Source of the DNA: an uncultured Dialister sp.
GTDB lineage: Bacteria; Bacillota; Negativicutes; Veillonellales; Dialisteraceae
DNA length: 45,004 nucleotides
Assembly: GCA_900541485.1 (NCBI GenBank)
Contig: UQJW01000011.1
Span: 1-45,004 of the forward strand
Reading direction: 5' to 3'
Part shown: piece by piece, positions 32,394 to 40,579 of the stretch
Numbering within the stretch: the first letter of the stretch is position 1
How the letters are laid out: each line of letters starts with the position of its first letter
The notes under the pieces: generated by a model
Database searches by the model: none
What the model was told of the DNA's origin: nothing
What the model saw: the letters and a program-made list of their open reading frames with translations, nothing else
Program-made: the position numbers and the translations under genes

Positions 32394-33335
32394 TTGAAAA
32401 CAGCATTTCTTTTTCCCGGACAGGGATCACAAAAAGTAGGGATGGTACATGATTTATATGAGTCCCATGATTCTGTAAAACGTCTTATCGAAGAGGCGGA
32501 TGAAACATTAGGATTTTCTATTTCAAAAATGATGTTTGAAGGACCGGACAGTGAATTGATGAAAACGGAATTTACACAGCCGGCGATTCTGACGGCCAGT
32601 GTATGCTGTTATGAAATATTAAAAGAACAGGGGATTGTACCTGTTATCGCTGCAGGTCACAGTTTGGGCGAATATTCGGCTCTTGTTGCAGCCGGTTCGA
32701 TTTCTTTTGCCGATGCTGTCCGCACTGTGCATTTAAGGGGTAAATTCATGCAGGAAGCAGTTCCTCTCGGAAAGGGAGGAATGGCAGCTGTCATCGGACT
32801 TGATGCACAGCGGATTACTGAGATATGTGATTCTGTTTCTACCGGCGATAAACCTGTCCAGGCCGTTAATTTCAATTGTCCCGGACAAACGGTCATTGCC
32901 GGAGAAAGTTCGGCTGTGGCCAAGGCTTGTGAATCGCTTAAAGAAGCGGGTGCCAAAAGGGCGATTATGCTCAAGGTCAGTGCACCTTTCCATTCTGTTC
33001 TGATGGAACCGGCAGCCAAAAGATTGAAGGCTGTATTGGATGAGATTGAAATCAAAGATGCAGAGATTCCCGTCATTGCCAACTTCAGTGCCCGTCCAGA
33101 AGTAAAAGCAGAGGAAATCCGTGAAAATCTGGTGGCCCAGGCGGCACATGCCGTCCGCTGGGAAGAATCGGTACGCGTTCTTTTGGCTGAGGGAACAGAC
33201 TGCGTTGTCGAATGCGGACCGGGAACCGTTCTTTCGGGATTTATGAGAAAAATTGATAAGACTGTTTCTTCTTACCATGCAGAAGATATAGAAACAATTC
33301 AAAATACCGTAAATGCGCTGAAAGGAGAAAAGTAA
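32394..33335 (+). CDS. fabD: Malonyl-CoA:ACP transacylase
   Basis: FabD loads malonyl groups on ACP. The 313-residue protein starts with TTG after GAGGTGA and shows [13 protein letters not shown], the nucleophile motif [10 protein letters not shown] (Ser90) and catalytic His200 (APFHSVLM). Many Firmicute operons carry fabK between fabH and fabD; here only 35 bases separate them and no reductase is present. Its stop overlaps the fabG ATG by one base. Confidence 0.96.
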   Translation: MKTAFLFPGQGSQKVGMVHDLYESHDSVKRLIEEADETLGFSISKMMFEGPDSELMKTEFTQPAILTASVCCYEILKEQGIVPVIAAGHSLGEYSALVAAGSISFADAVRTVHLRGKFMQEAVPLGKGGMAAVIGLDAQRITEICDSVSTGDKPVQAVNFNCPGQTVIAGESSAVAKACESLKEAGAKRAIMLKVSAPFHSVLMEPAAKRLKAVLDEIEIKDAEIPVIANFSARPEVKAEEIRENLVAQAAHAVRWEESVRVLLAEGTDCVVECGPGTVLSGFMRKIDKTVSSYHAEDIETIQNTVNALKGEK

Positions 33336-34078
33336 TGGACGGGGTAGAAAAAACGGCACTCGTGACAGGGGCATCCCGCGGTATCGGCCGTGCTATCGCT
33401 CTGGCTTTGGCAAAAGAAGGCTATGCAGTTGCTGTCAACTATGCGGGAAGCCGTGAGGCAGCCGAGGCTGTCAGAGATGAAGTTACGGCGGCCGGCGGCC
33501 GGGCATTCATCTTGCAGGGAGATGTGTCTTCTGCAGAAGATGTAGACAGAATATTCAAGACCGTTAAAGAAGAATTCGGATTTCTTGATGTTCTTGTCAA
33601 TAATGCGGGGATTACAAGAGATTCACTTTTGGTCCGTATGAAAGAAAATCAGTGGGATGAGGTTATTGATACGGATCTGAAAAGTAATTTCCTGACTGTA
33701 AAAGCCGCAGGCGCTATGATGATGCGCCGTAAAAAAGGAGCCATTATTAATATTGCTTCCGTTTCAGGTATTATCGGAAATATGGGACAGCTTAATTACT
33801 CGGCAGCCAAAGCGGGAGTCATCGGGCTTACCAAGGCGGCAGCAAGAGAATTGGCACCGCGGGGTATCCGGGTCAATGCTGTTGCACCGGGCTTTATCGT
33901 GACAGATATGACGGATAAAATTCCCGATGATTTGAAAGACGGCATGCTCCGTTCCATACCGCTCGGTCGTTTCGGAGGGGCTGAAGAAGTTGCAAAGGCT
34001 GTTGCATTCCTTGCATCTGACAAAGCCTCTTACATAACGGGACAGGTTTTAAAAGTAGACGGCGGAATGGTTATGTAA
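33335..34078 (+). CDS. fabG: 3-oxoacyl-ACP reductase
   Basis: FabG reduces 3-oxoacyl-ACP with NADPH. The 247-residue short-chain dehydrogenase shows [23 protein letters not shown], catalytic Ser142, Tyr155 and Lys159 (NYSAAKAG), [14 protein letters not shown] and the [12 protein letters not shown] end. ATG overlaps the fabD stop (TAATG). Confidence 0.96.
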   Translation: MDGVEKTALVTGASRGIGRAIALALAKEGYAVAVNYAGSREAAEAVRDEVTAAGGRAFILQGDVSSAEDVDRIFKTVKEEFGFLDVLVNNAGITRDSLLVRMKENQWDEVIDTDLKSNFLTVKAAGAMMMRRKKGAIINIASVSGIIGNMGQLNYSAAKAGVIGLTKAAARELAPRGIRVNAVAPGFIVTDMTDKIPDDLKDGMLRSIPLGRFGGAEEVAKAVAFLASDKASYITGQVLKVDGGMVM

Positions 34079-34121
34079 TATAATTTACATGGTATAATTC
34101 CATTGAAAGGTGGTGAAAAAG

Positions 34122-34355
34122 ATGAGTACTTTTGATAAAGTAAAGAACATTGTTGTAGAACAGTTGGGCGTCAGTGAAGCTGATGTACAGATTGATTCCA
34201 CTTTCATTGATGATCTCGGTGCAGACTCTTTGGACATCGTTGAGCTGATTATGGCATTTGAAGAAGAATTTGAAATTGAAATTCCTGATGATGCAGCTGA
34301 AAAGATTAAAACTGTACGTGATGCAGTAGACTACATTGAGAAACAAGTCCAGTAA
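34122..34355 (+). CDS. acpP: Acyl carrier protein
   Basis: This acidic 77-residue protein carries the growing acyl chain on a phosphopantetheine arm attached to Ser36 in the motif [10 protein letters not shown]. Helices and acidic surface match the family ([27 protein letters not shown]). ATG 34122 follows AAAGGTGG. It lies 43 bases after fabG. The 172-base gap to fabF holds two strong hairpins. Confidence 0.97.
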   Translation: MSTFDKVKNIVVEQLGVSEADVQIDSTFIDDLGADSLDIVELIMAFEEEFEIEIPDDAAEKIKTVRDAVDYIEKQVQ

Positions 34356-34377
34356 TGAATAAGGGACAACGGAGGCA

Positions 34378-34396
34378 ACGGGGGAGCTTCCCCCGT
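34378..34396 (+). other. GC-rich hairpin after acpP
   Basis: ACGGGGGA pairs with TCCCCCGT around a 3-nt loop, with no T run. It may protect the 3' end of a short acpP transcript. Confidence 0.45.
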
Positions 34397-34417
34397 GAAG
34401 CCGCTGTGAGGAGAATA

Positions 34418-34460
34418 CCTCAAAAAAGCGGACGGTTTTTCACTATCCGTTTTTTTGAGG
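34418..34460 (+). terminator. Hairpin with T run between acpP and fabF
   Basis: CCTCAAAAAA (34418-34427) pairs with TTTTTTTGAGG and an inner CGGA (34429-34432) pairs with TCCG (34446-34449). It can act as a partial terminator that keeps acpP more abundant than the downstream genes. Confidence 0.55.
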
Positions 34461-34527
34461 TTTTGTCTGATATGGAAGATTTTTTGTAGATGAAAATATA
34501 ATGTGATGAGTGAGGTGTTTTACAATA

Positions 34528-35772
34528 ATGGAAAGACGCGTAGTAATTACGGGACTCGGTGTAGTTTCTCCGGTAGGAAACGGAAAAGAGGAATTTTGGA
34601 ATAATTTGCTGGCGGGAAAACCGGGAGTCGGGCCGATTACCCAGTTTGATGCCACTGATTTTCCCGTAAAAATTGCAGGAGAAGTTAAGGATTTTGATCC
34701 TGTCGCTTTGGTAGGAGACAGAAAAACAGTCCGTCATATGGACCGTTACACCCAGTTTGCCGTAGCAGCAGCTAAAATGGCTGTAGCAGATGCAAAACTG
34801 GATATGACAAAAGAAAATCCGGATATGGCGGGGACTCTTATCGGAACGGGTATCGGCGGTATTCATGTCATGGAAGACACGATTCTCCAGATTGAAAAAA
34901 GAGGACCGGGGAAGGTAAATCCTTTTGCGATACCGATGATGATTGCCAATATGGCGTCAGGACAAGTTTCCATAACTTTGGGACTCCGCGGCCCTGTTCT
35001 TACGGATGTGACCGCTTGTGCATCGGGGACGAATTCGATAGGTCTTGCTGCAAGACTGATTAAATATGGTGATGCGAATATTATGATTGCCGGCGGTGCA
35101 GAAGCAGCAGTTTCCAAAGCACCTATGGCAGGATTTGCCGCTATGAAAGCATTGTCCTCAAGAGACTGCCCGCCCGAAGAAGCATCATGTCCTTTTGATG
35201 CGGGAAGAGACGGATTTGTTCTCGGTGAAGGCAGCGGCGTCTTGGTATTGGAAGAACTCGAGCATGCCAAGAAGAGAGGTGCTCATATTTATGCAGAGCT
35301 TGCCGGATACGGCTCTAACGGTGATGCCTATCATATTACCGCACCCAGGCCGGGAGGCGAGCTGGCCTATCTGTGCATGGAAAAAGCCTTGAAGGATGCT
35401 CATACGAAACCGGAAGAAGTCGATTATATAAATGCCCACGGCACATCGACACACCTGAATGATTTGAATGAAACATCGGCCATCAAGGCACTTTTAGGAA
35501 AGCATGCTTATGAAATTCCCGTAAATTCTACAAAATCAATGACGGGACATCTTCTTGGAGCAGCCGGTGCCATTGAAGCTGTGGTATGTGCGCTTTCTAT
35601 TGAAAATAACAAGGTACATCCTACCATCAACCTGAAAGAAAGAGATCCGGAATGCGATCTTGATTACGTGACCGAAGGCGCCAGAGATGTAAAAATCAAT
35701 GTCGCTATGTCCAACTCCTTTGGCTTTGGCGGACACAATGCCGTTATTGTCATGAGGCGTTATGAAGAATGA
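34528..35772 (+). CDS. fabF: 3-oxoacyl-ACP synthase II
   Basis: FabF elongates acyl chains by condensing acyl-ACP with malonyl-ACP. The 414-residue protein starts MERRVVITGLGVVSPVG and has the Cys-His-His triad: Cys164 (TACASG), His304 (NAHGTSTHLND) and His341 (SMTGHLLGAAG). ATG 34528 follows GAGGTG; the ATG at 34510 lies upstream of that site. Its stop overlaps the rnc start by four bases (ATGA). Confidence 0.96.
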   Translation: MERRVVITGLGVVSPVGNGKEEFWNNLLAGKPGVGPITQFDATDFPVKIAGEVKDFDPVALVGDRKTVRHMDRYTQFAVAAAKMAVADAKLDMTKENPDMAGTLIGTGIGGIHVMEDTILQIEKRGPGKVNPFAIPMMIANMASGQVSITLGLRGPVLTDVTACASGTNSIGLAARLIKYGDANIMIAGGAEAAVSKAPMAGFAAMKALSSRDCPPEEASCPFDAGRDGFVLGEGSGVLVLEELEHAKKRGAHIYAELAGYGSNGDAYHITAPRPGGELAYLCMEKALKDAHTKPEEVDYINAHGTSTHLNDLNETSAIKALLGKHAYEIPVNSTKSMTGHLLGAAGAIEAVVCALSIENNKVHPTINLKERDPECDLDYVTEGARDVKINVAMSNSFGFGGHNAVIVMRRYEE

Positions 35773-36518
35773 AACAGATAGAATTGCGAAAAAAGGAGCG
35801 GTTAGAAGAGGTCCGTAAATTTGCAGAAGAAAACGGAATACCTATGCAGAACTTCGGACTTCTGAATGTGGCACTGACACATACATCCTATGCTAATGAG
35901 CATAAAAATGAAGTGATTCATGACAATGAAAGACTGGAATTTTTGGGAGATGCCGTTCTTGATCTTGTCGTGGGAGAATATTTATTTCTCCGGTTCCCCG
36001 ATTGGCCGGAAGGTGAATTGACACGGGCAAAGGCAAGTGTCGTTTGTAAGCCTGCCTGTGCGGAATGCGCTGCCAAATTTCATGTCGGCGATTATATGCT
36101 TCTCGGTAAAGGAGAAGAGATGTCCGGCGGAAGAAGCCGTGTTTCCATTTTGGGAAATGCGTTCGAAGCGGTAATCGGAGCTATTTATTTAGATAATAAT
36201 TATGAAGTGGCATCCCGGTTTATTTTGGGTCATATGAAAAAATTTCTTGACCTTGTGGATCGGGGAGAATATGACCATGACTATAAAACAGATTTGCAGG
36301 AAATCGTTCAAAAGCATGGTGATGTAGATATACATTATGAGGTTGTCCGTGATGAAGGACCGGACCATGACAAGACGATTTGGATGCAGATTACCGTGAA
36401 CGGAAAACCGATGGGAACAGGTATGGGTAAAAATAAAAAAGAAGCTACCCAAAAGGCAGCCAAAGAGGCTATTTCCAGAATACATAACGGAGAAAGTATT
36501 CCCCTTGTGCAAAAATAA
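35769..36518 (+). CDS. rnc: Ribonuclease III
   Basis: RNase III cuts double-stranded RNA in rRNA processing and gene regulation. The 249-residue protein has the catalytic motif NERLEFLGDAVLDL (53-66), the second acidic site in GNAFEAVIGAIYLD, and a C-terminal dsRNA-binding domain (TDLQEIVQKHG, GMGKNKKEATQKAAKEA). The window thus encodes both full RNase III and mini-III. Placement after fabF is standard in Firmicutes. Confidence 0.97.
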   Translation: MKQIELRKKERLEEVRKFAEENGIPMQNFGLLNVALTHTSYANEHKNEVIHDNERLEFLGDAVLDLVVGEYLFLRFPDWPEGELTRAKASVVCKPACAECAAKFHVGDYMLLGKGEEMSGGRSRVSILGNAFEAVIGAIYLDNNYEVASRFILGHMKKFLDLVDRGEYDHDYKTDLQEIVQKHGDVDIHYEVVRDEGPDHDKTIWMQITVNGKPMGTGMGKNKKEATQKAAKEAISRIHNGESIPLVQK

Positions 36519-36539
36519 AGAGGGATGGAGTGAGAACGA

Positions 36540-37004
36540 ATGGAACCCGGAGCGGCAGAACAACTGAAGAATCCTGTAAAAATTGTAGAACATATAAGAA
36601 ATATCTATAAATCAAATCACTTTATGGAGGATTATTTTCATATCCGTATCGATGAAATCCGCTGCGGTGAAGTGACGGTCAGTTTGGATACCGTTCCGGA
36701 AAAACATACCAATCACAGAGGCGTTTTGCATGGCGGTACCTTAGTTGCTCTTGCCGATTCCGTGACCGGTGTTACCAGTGCTTCTGTAGGAGAAGTAGTG
36801 GTGACGGCAAGTCTTACCATGAGTTTTATCCGGAATGCAAGACCGGGTTCACGACTTCGTGTGAAGAGCCGGATTACCCATCACGGACGATCCACGATTG
36901 TGATAGAAGCCGTTATGCTTGACGAAAAAGATAAACTTATGGCCAATATTTTAGCAACGATGATGATTGTCGATCACTTTCCGGAAATACCGAGAAAGTG
37001 GTAA
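36540..37004 (+). CDS. PaaI-family hot-dog thioesterase
   Basis: The 154-residue single hot-dog domain shows NHRGVLHGGTLVALADSVTG, the PaaI/YbgC-like active-site helix with the HGG turn, and VVTASLTMSFIRNARPGSRL. Such proteins hydrolyse acyl-CoA or aryl-CoA thioesters. It is the last gene of the fab operon, so a role in recycling acyl-CoA is plausible; the substrate is unknown. The start follows GGATGGAGTGAG. Confidence 0.85.
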   Translation: MEPGAAEQLKNPVKIVEHIRNIYKSNHFMEDYFHIRIDEIRCGEVTVSLDTVPEKHTNHRGVLHGGTLVALADSVTGVTSASVGEVVVTASLTMSFIRNARPGSRLRVKSRITHHGRSTIVIEAVMLDEKDKLMANILATMMIVDHFPEIPRKW

Positions 37005-37005
37005 T

Positions 37006-37064
37006 AAAAAAGCACTCCCGTCTTTTCCCAGTTAAATTCCGGGGAAAGACGGGAGTACTTTTTT
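37006..37064 (+). terminator. Bidirectional terminator between the thioesterase gene and cobO
   Basis: A long stem joins AAAAAGCACTCCCGTCTTTTCC with its near-perfect complement ending in TACTTTTTT. It serves both convergent genes. Confidence 0.9.
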
Positions 37065-37642
37065 CAGTCTTCGATTCCTTTGCGCTGCGGTACGCCCTTA
37101 TCATAATAATGGCGTATTTTTTTCATTTCCGTAATCAAATCCGCCGCCTCTAAAATATAAGAAGGAGCATTGCGGCCGGTAAAAACCAGCTCTACACCGG
37201 GGGCTCTTGCAGAAAGAATTCTTTTTGTATCTTCCTCGGTGGCCAAATCATACCAACATGCCATATTATATTCATCTAATATGACTAAATCATATTCGCC
37301 TGACACGGCTTGTACCGCCTGATTGATTCCGTCAAGAATCATGGCACGGTACTCTTCCGGCGGATGACCGGCAGGATAGATGCGGACATTGCCATCCCAA
37401 GCCTTGATTTCTTCATCAGTAAGCATACCTTCTTTAGCAATAAAGTAAGGTTTTCCCAACGTGGTCAGAGTAATGCCGTCAAGCGACTGTAAAACTTTTT
37501 GCTCCGCGTAGGCAAGAGACTTCATAAACTGGATAATCCGTACCTTATGACCTGCACCGATACTCCGGATGGCAAGACCGATAGCGGCGGTGGTTTTTCC
37601 TTTTCCATCGCCTGTATATACCTGTATATATCCTTTAGACAT
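37064..37642 (-). CDS. cobO: Cob(I)yrinic acid a,c-diamide adenosyltransferase
   Basis: The enzyme (CobA/BtuR/CobO family) transfers the adenosyl group from ATP to cob(I)alamin or its precursors. The 192-residue protein has the P-loop variant YTGDGKGKTTAAIG (9-22), IIQFMKS, VILDEYNMA (Walker B) and VFTGRNAP. It lies downstream of the VTT gene on the minus strand, 55 bases away. Its position near a cobalamin riboswitch on the opposite strand suggests a local B12 theme. Confidence 0.93.
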   Translation of the reverse strand: MSKGYIQVYTGDGKGKTTAAIGLAIRSIGAGHKVRIIQFMKSLAYAEQKVLQSLDGITLTTLGKPYFIAKEGMLTDEEIKAWDGNVRIYPAGHPPEEYRAMILDGINQAVQAVSGEYDLVILDEYNMACWYDLATEEDTKRILSARAPGVELVFTGRNAPSYILEAADLITEMKKIRHYYDKGVPQRKGIED

Positions 37643-37674
37643 AAAAACCTCCCTGAATGTATAAGATTAAAAAT

Positions 37675-37696
37675 AAAAAAAGCCATAAAAATGGCT
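37675..37696 (-). terminator. Terminator after the VTT protein gene (minus strand)
   Basis: On the minus strand AGCCAT pairs with ATGGCT around a 4-nt loop, followed by a T run (A run 37675-37680 on the plus strand). It separates the VTT gene from cobO. Confidence 0.75.
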
Positions 37697-37697
37697 G

Positions 37698-38384
37698 TCA
37701 GTCGTTGTTGTGATACTTATGCTTCCTGTATTTTCTTTGCATAAAAAAGCCGCCCAACGTCATGATAAACAAAATGACAAACCGCATGCTGTGTTCGGAA
37801 AAATGAATCAAGTCATGGCCGAGAATGACTTCAATGGCCACGGAGGGAATTTTCCCAATCAGTGAAGCCCGCAAATGCTGCCGTGTCGTCAACTTTGTTA
37901 AAACGGCAATCGCCGTAAAAAGAATATTGGGAGAATAAGGAATCGCCCTTGCCAGACCCATTGCATAGACGGAGCTGTATTTGTCCAGCTTTTGGAGCAT
38001 ATGCTTTTTCTCTATGAATCTCCGTGCCTCTTTACGGAAGAAAATGCGGCCCAGATGAAAGCTCATCTCGATACCGATAACTTCACCGGCCCAGGAAATG
38101 ATAATACCCGGAATAATTCCGAAAAGAGCACCGTTGATTGTGAGAAAGGGAATGGTAGGAATTCCCAAAATATTACATATAATCAAGAGTAAAATGCTGA
38201 CAACAAAAGCCCCGTAACCGAAAGAAGAAATGTAGGCGGAAAGACCTTCCACATCACCGGCCAGGGTAAGGCTGATTGTCATATCATAAAATTCGGGGCA
38301 ATACATCTTGACGGCAATAAAACAAATGGTGCCTAAAATAAGCAACAAAAGAGTGCCAATCAATTTTTTATAGGAATCAATCAT
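37698..38384 (-). CDS. TVP38/TMEM64 (VTT domain) membrane protein
   Basis: The 228-residue integral membrane protein has about five to six hydrophobic segments. The VTT core is visible as GIPTIPFLTINGALFG, ISWAGEVIGIEMSFHLGRIF and ARAIPYSPNILFTAIA, the DedA-like re-entrant arrangement. VTT proteins are linked to lipid scrambling or undecaprenyl-phosphate transport in some bacteria; the substrate here is unknown. The C-terminus is basic (MQRKYRKHKYHNND). Confidence 0.85.
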   Translation of the reverse strand: MIDSYKKLIGTLLLLILGTICFIAVKMYCPEFYDMTISLTLAGDVEGLSAYISSFGYGAFVVSILLLIICNILGIPTIPFLTINGALFGIIPGIIISWAGEVIGIEMSFHLGRIFFRKEARRFIEKKHMLQKLDKYSSVYAMGLARAIPYSPNILFTAIAVLTKLTTRQHLRASLIGKIPSVAIEVILGHDLIHFSEHSMRFVILFIMTLGGFFMQRKYRKHKYHNND

Positions 38385-38529
38385 AAGAAATCCTTATATA
38401 AAAGCGCAGAAAAAGTAAAAAGTGCGCTGTTGAGTTCTTTTATATTTATATTATTATAAACGAAATCATCTGATCCTGCCAATTTTATGAAAATATTTCA
38501 GTAAAAAAACAGGTAATAACGATGTATAA

Positions 38530-38550
38530 AATAAATAGAATTAAATTAAA
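38530..38550 (+). repeat. 21-bp direct repeat, left copy
   Basis: The 21 bases AATAAATAGAATTAAATTAAA minus the last base run (start 38530, end 38550) recur exactly at 38664-38684, 134 bp downstream. The surrounding 38385-38640 stretch is AT-rich and holds no gene. Confidence 0.7.
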
Positions 38551-38639
38551 TAGTCAAGCAATTATATTATAATTACACTAAAATATTCATATAAAAAACA
38601 TCTATATAAAAATAATAAATTATTGTTGCATTAGAAATG

Positions 38640-38810
38640 GGAGGGTGGTAAACTGTAGGAAATAATAAATAGAATTAAATTAAAACTTAAGTGGGGAATT
38701 TGGTGAAAATCCAAAACTGTCCTGCAACCGTAACGGGAGTTTTTGTATGGCAAGTCTTTCACAAAGAGATGCAAAAACAAGGAACGAAGCCGGAGTGCCG
38801 CTTATTTTTT
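38640..38810 (+). promoter_or_regulatory. Cobalamin (B12) riboswitch
   Basis: The conserved core is clear: GGGTGGTAAACTGTAGG at the 5' side, then GTGGGGAATTTGGTGAAAATCC, AAAACTGTCCTGCAACCGTAA (the B12-box-like block, 38716-38735) and GAAGCCGGAGTGCCGC near 38786-38801. A long-stem terminator follows at 38829-38893. This arrangement predicts that adenosylcobalamin or a related cobalamin switches off the gene at 39005. The outer limits of the element are approximate. Confidence 0.88.
38664..38684 (+). repeat. 21-bp direct repeat, right copy inside the riboswitch
   Basis: This exact copy of 38530-38550 lies in the 5' part of the riboswitch, just before the GGGGAA core. It may belong to the aptamer fold, with the left copy as a partial duplication. 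Confidence 0.7.
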
Positions 38811-38828
38811 TGGAGTCTGTGTGGATCT

Positions 38829-38893
38829 GCAAGGTATGGATCGGATTTCCCTGGTGTTTTTAGAGTGGAAATTTTGATTTACCTTGCTTTTTT
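38829..38893 (+). terminator. Terminator downstream of the B12 riboswitch
   Basis: GCAAGGTA (38829-38836) pairs with TACCTTGC (38880-38887), followed by TTTTTT. It is the likely expression platform. Confidence 0.7.
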
Positions 38894-39004
38894 CTTGTAA
38901 AGTGGAATTTATGCTTCTGAGAGGAGGAATAAATCAGAGATAGAGGGTTTATTTTAACGGTATTATTTTATTTATTGTTGTAAAGAAAGAGGAGAAATTT
39001 CAGT

Positions 39005-40579
39005 ATGCAATTAGAAAGAAAAAAACAGATGCGTCGGTTATCTCTGGGCGTTACCGCCTTTTTGCTTTTCGGAAGCATGCAGGTTATGGCAGATCAGTCT
39101 ACCAATCCGATCAGTGAAAGCGAAGTATTTACTGCGGACAGGCTGGCACAAATCGTTAGTAAAGACAATATGCCCAAGGAAAAGTACAAGCCTGCTGCAG
39201 CAGGGCTTTTAGGGTATTCACACGACAAAGACTCGATAAAGACAATCAATATTGATATGGCAGGGCATAACCTAACACTCGATTTGACGAAAGTGGCGGA
39301 TTTGGGGACTGATTTTTCCGCTTACGGAATCAAGTCGAATAATAAGACGACCATTTTAATTGACAGCAATAAAACCAATCCGGGGAAGAACGGGACAATC
39401 ACAATTAAGGCGAAATCACTCTGGTCACCGGGAGGAGACAGCGGCAGTAAATATACTTCTGCTCATGGTATTGCGGTAGGAAACCATGGAGGGAGATTTA
39501 ACAAAAAAGTAAAAGGCGACTTGGTAAAAACGACAATCAATGCAGACGTGATGATTGAAGAATTGCGTGGCGGTTCGACAAGAACAACGGGCATTTCCTC
39601 TTTGGACTGCTCCGATTTGTCCATCAACGGAAAATTTACCATCAAGCCGGGTGCTATCAGCCTGATGCAGTGGAACCGGGGAAAAGATTCGAAAACTTAC
39701 GGTATCTATATGATCGGAAGCAATAATACTGTTTCCATTACCACGGCGGATATTGATGACTCAAAGAACGGCTCTCTTTCCGATCTGATCAGAACGGAAG
39801 AATCGCCGAGTTGGGGTGGACCAACAGAAAAGAATGTTCTCCGTATCGGCGGCGGTACTCTCAAGGTAAAAGAGAACCAGAAAGAGAAGAATCTGATCAA
39901 TGCGTCTAAAGCATTCAAAGCGTTCATCAATGTCAATGAGGACGGAAGTGCCATCGGGACATCCAAAGCGGATTTGCAAGGAACAATCCGTCTGAATGAA
40001 GGTGCAGAAGCCTATGTAGGTCTTACCGGCGGTTCCAAATGGGTCGGCGGCACACAGGCGGATACCAAAGGAAAAATGAATCTGTTCCTTTCGGAAGGCG
40101 GGGAATGGAACACACTGAATGCCGGACAGGGCAGCCGGGTAACCCGTTTGACCGGAGATGCCAAAGGCGGTGCCATTTATCAAAAAGATGCAGGGCAGCT
40201 TGTCATTGAAAACTACAGTGGTGCCGGAAAACTTTTCTACGAGCATGAAAATGCAGGTACGAAAGCAGAAGACTATAAGGCGGGGGATACCCATATCGGA
40301 TCCGCAGCGGACGGCGCAAAGATTTCGGTCATTACAGACAATAAAGGAATTACGACGACAGACAATGATCAGGTCTACCAAGTGCTGAATGCCCTGGCAG
40401 GAAAACTCTATTACGATGCCTATAAAAACGGAGAAAAGAACCTGACGGGGAAAGCGGTGATAGCCGAAGGACTCACATCAACCGCTAAAGAGTGCAATTC
40501 AAGGACATGCTCTTCAAAGATGGAAACGGACAGGGATATGTGGAAAACAAACCGATGCCGCCGGCATCATTGGATGTGA
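39005..40579 (+). CDS. Autotransporter-like passenger protein, 5' part before a frameshift
   Basis: The frame encodes a signal peptide (about 1-29: basic LERKKQMRRL, hydrophobic core, MQVMA end) and then beta-rich passenger sequence with IDMAGHNLTLDL and SADGAKISV-type strands. It ends at LTGKAVIAEGLTSTAKE (codon at 40490). The last 29 residues (CNSRTCSSKM... to TGA at 40577) are out of frame. Comparison with the downstream repeats shows the frame resumes as FKDGNGQGYV if one base is added near 40,492. ATG 39005 follows AGAGGAGA. Expression should respond to cobalamin through the upstream riboswitch. Confidence 0.85.
   Translation: MQLERKKQMRRLSLGVTAFLLFGSMQVMADQSTNPISESEVFTADRLAQIVSKDNMPKEKYKPAAAGLLGYSHDKDSIKTINIDMAGHNLTLDLTKVADLGTDFSAYGIKSNNKTTILIDSNKTNPGKNGTITIKAKSLWSPGGDSGSKYTSAHGIAVGNHGGRFNKKVKGDLVKTTINADVMIEELRGGSTRTTGISSLDCSDLSINGKFTIKPGAISLMQWNRGKDSKTYGIYMIGSNNTVSITTADIDDSKNGSLSDLIRTEESPSWGGPTEKNVLRIGGGTLKVKENQKEKNLINASKAFKAFINVNEDGSAIGTSKADLQGTIRLNEGAEAYVGLTGGSKWVGGTQADTKGKMNLFLSEGGEWNTLNAGQGSRVTRLTGDAKGGAIYQKDAGQLVIENYSGAGKLFYEHENAGTKAEDYKAGDTHIGSAADGAKISVITDNKGITTTDNDQVYQVLNALAGKLYYDAYKNGEKNLTGKAVIAEGLTSTAKECNSRTCSSKMETDRDMWKTNRCRRHHWM
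40205..40490 (+). repeat. Passenger module closing repeat, copy 1
   Basis: This copy encodes ENYSGAGKLFYEHENAGT through GEKNLTGKAVIAEGLTS. It is nearly identical at DNA level to copy 2 (41572-41850) over about 120 bases. Confidence 0.85.

Noticed and set aside
38691..38900. 69-codon ORF in the leader of the passenger gene
   Set aside because: It lies across the cobalamin riboswitch core and terminator and has no ribosome site of its own.
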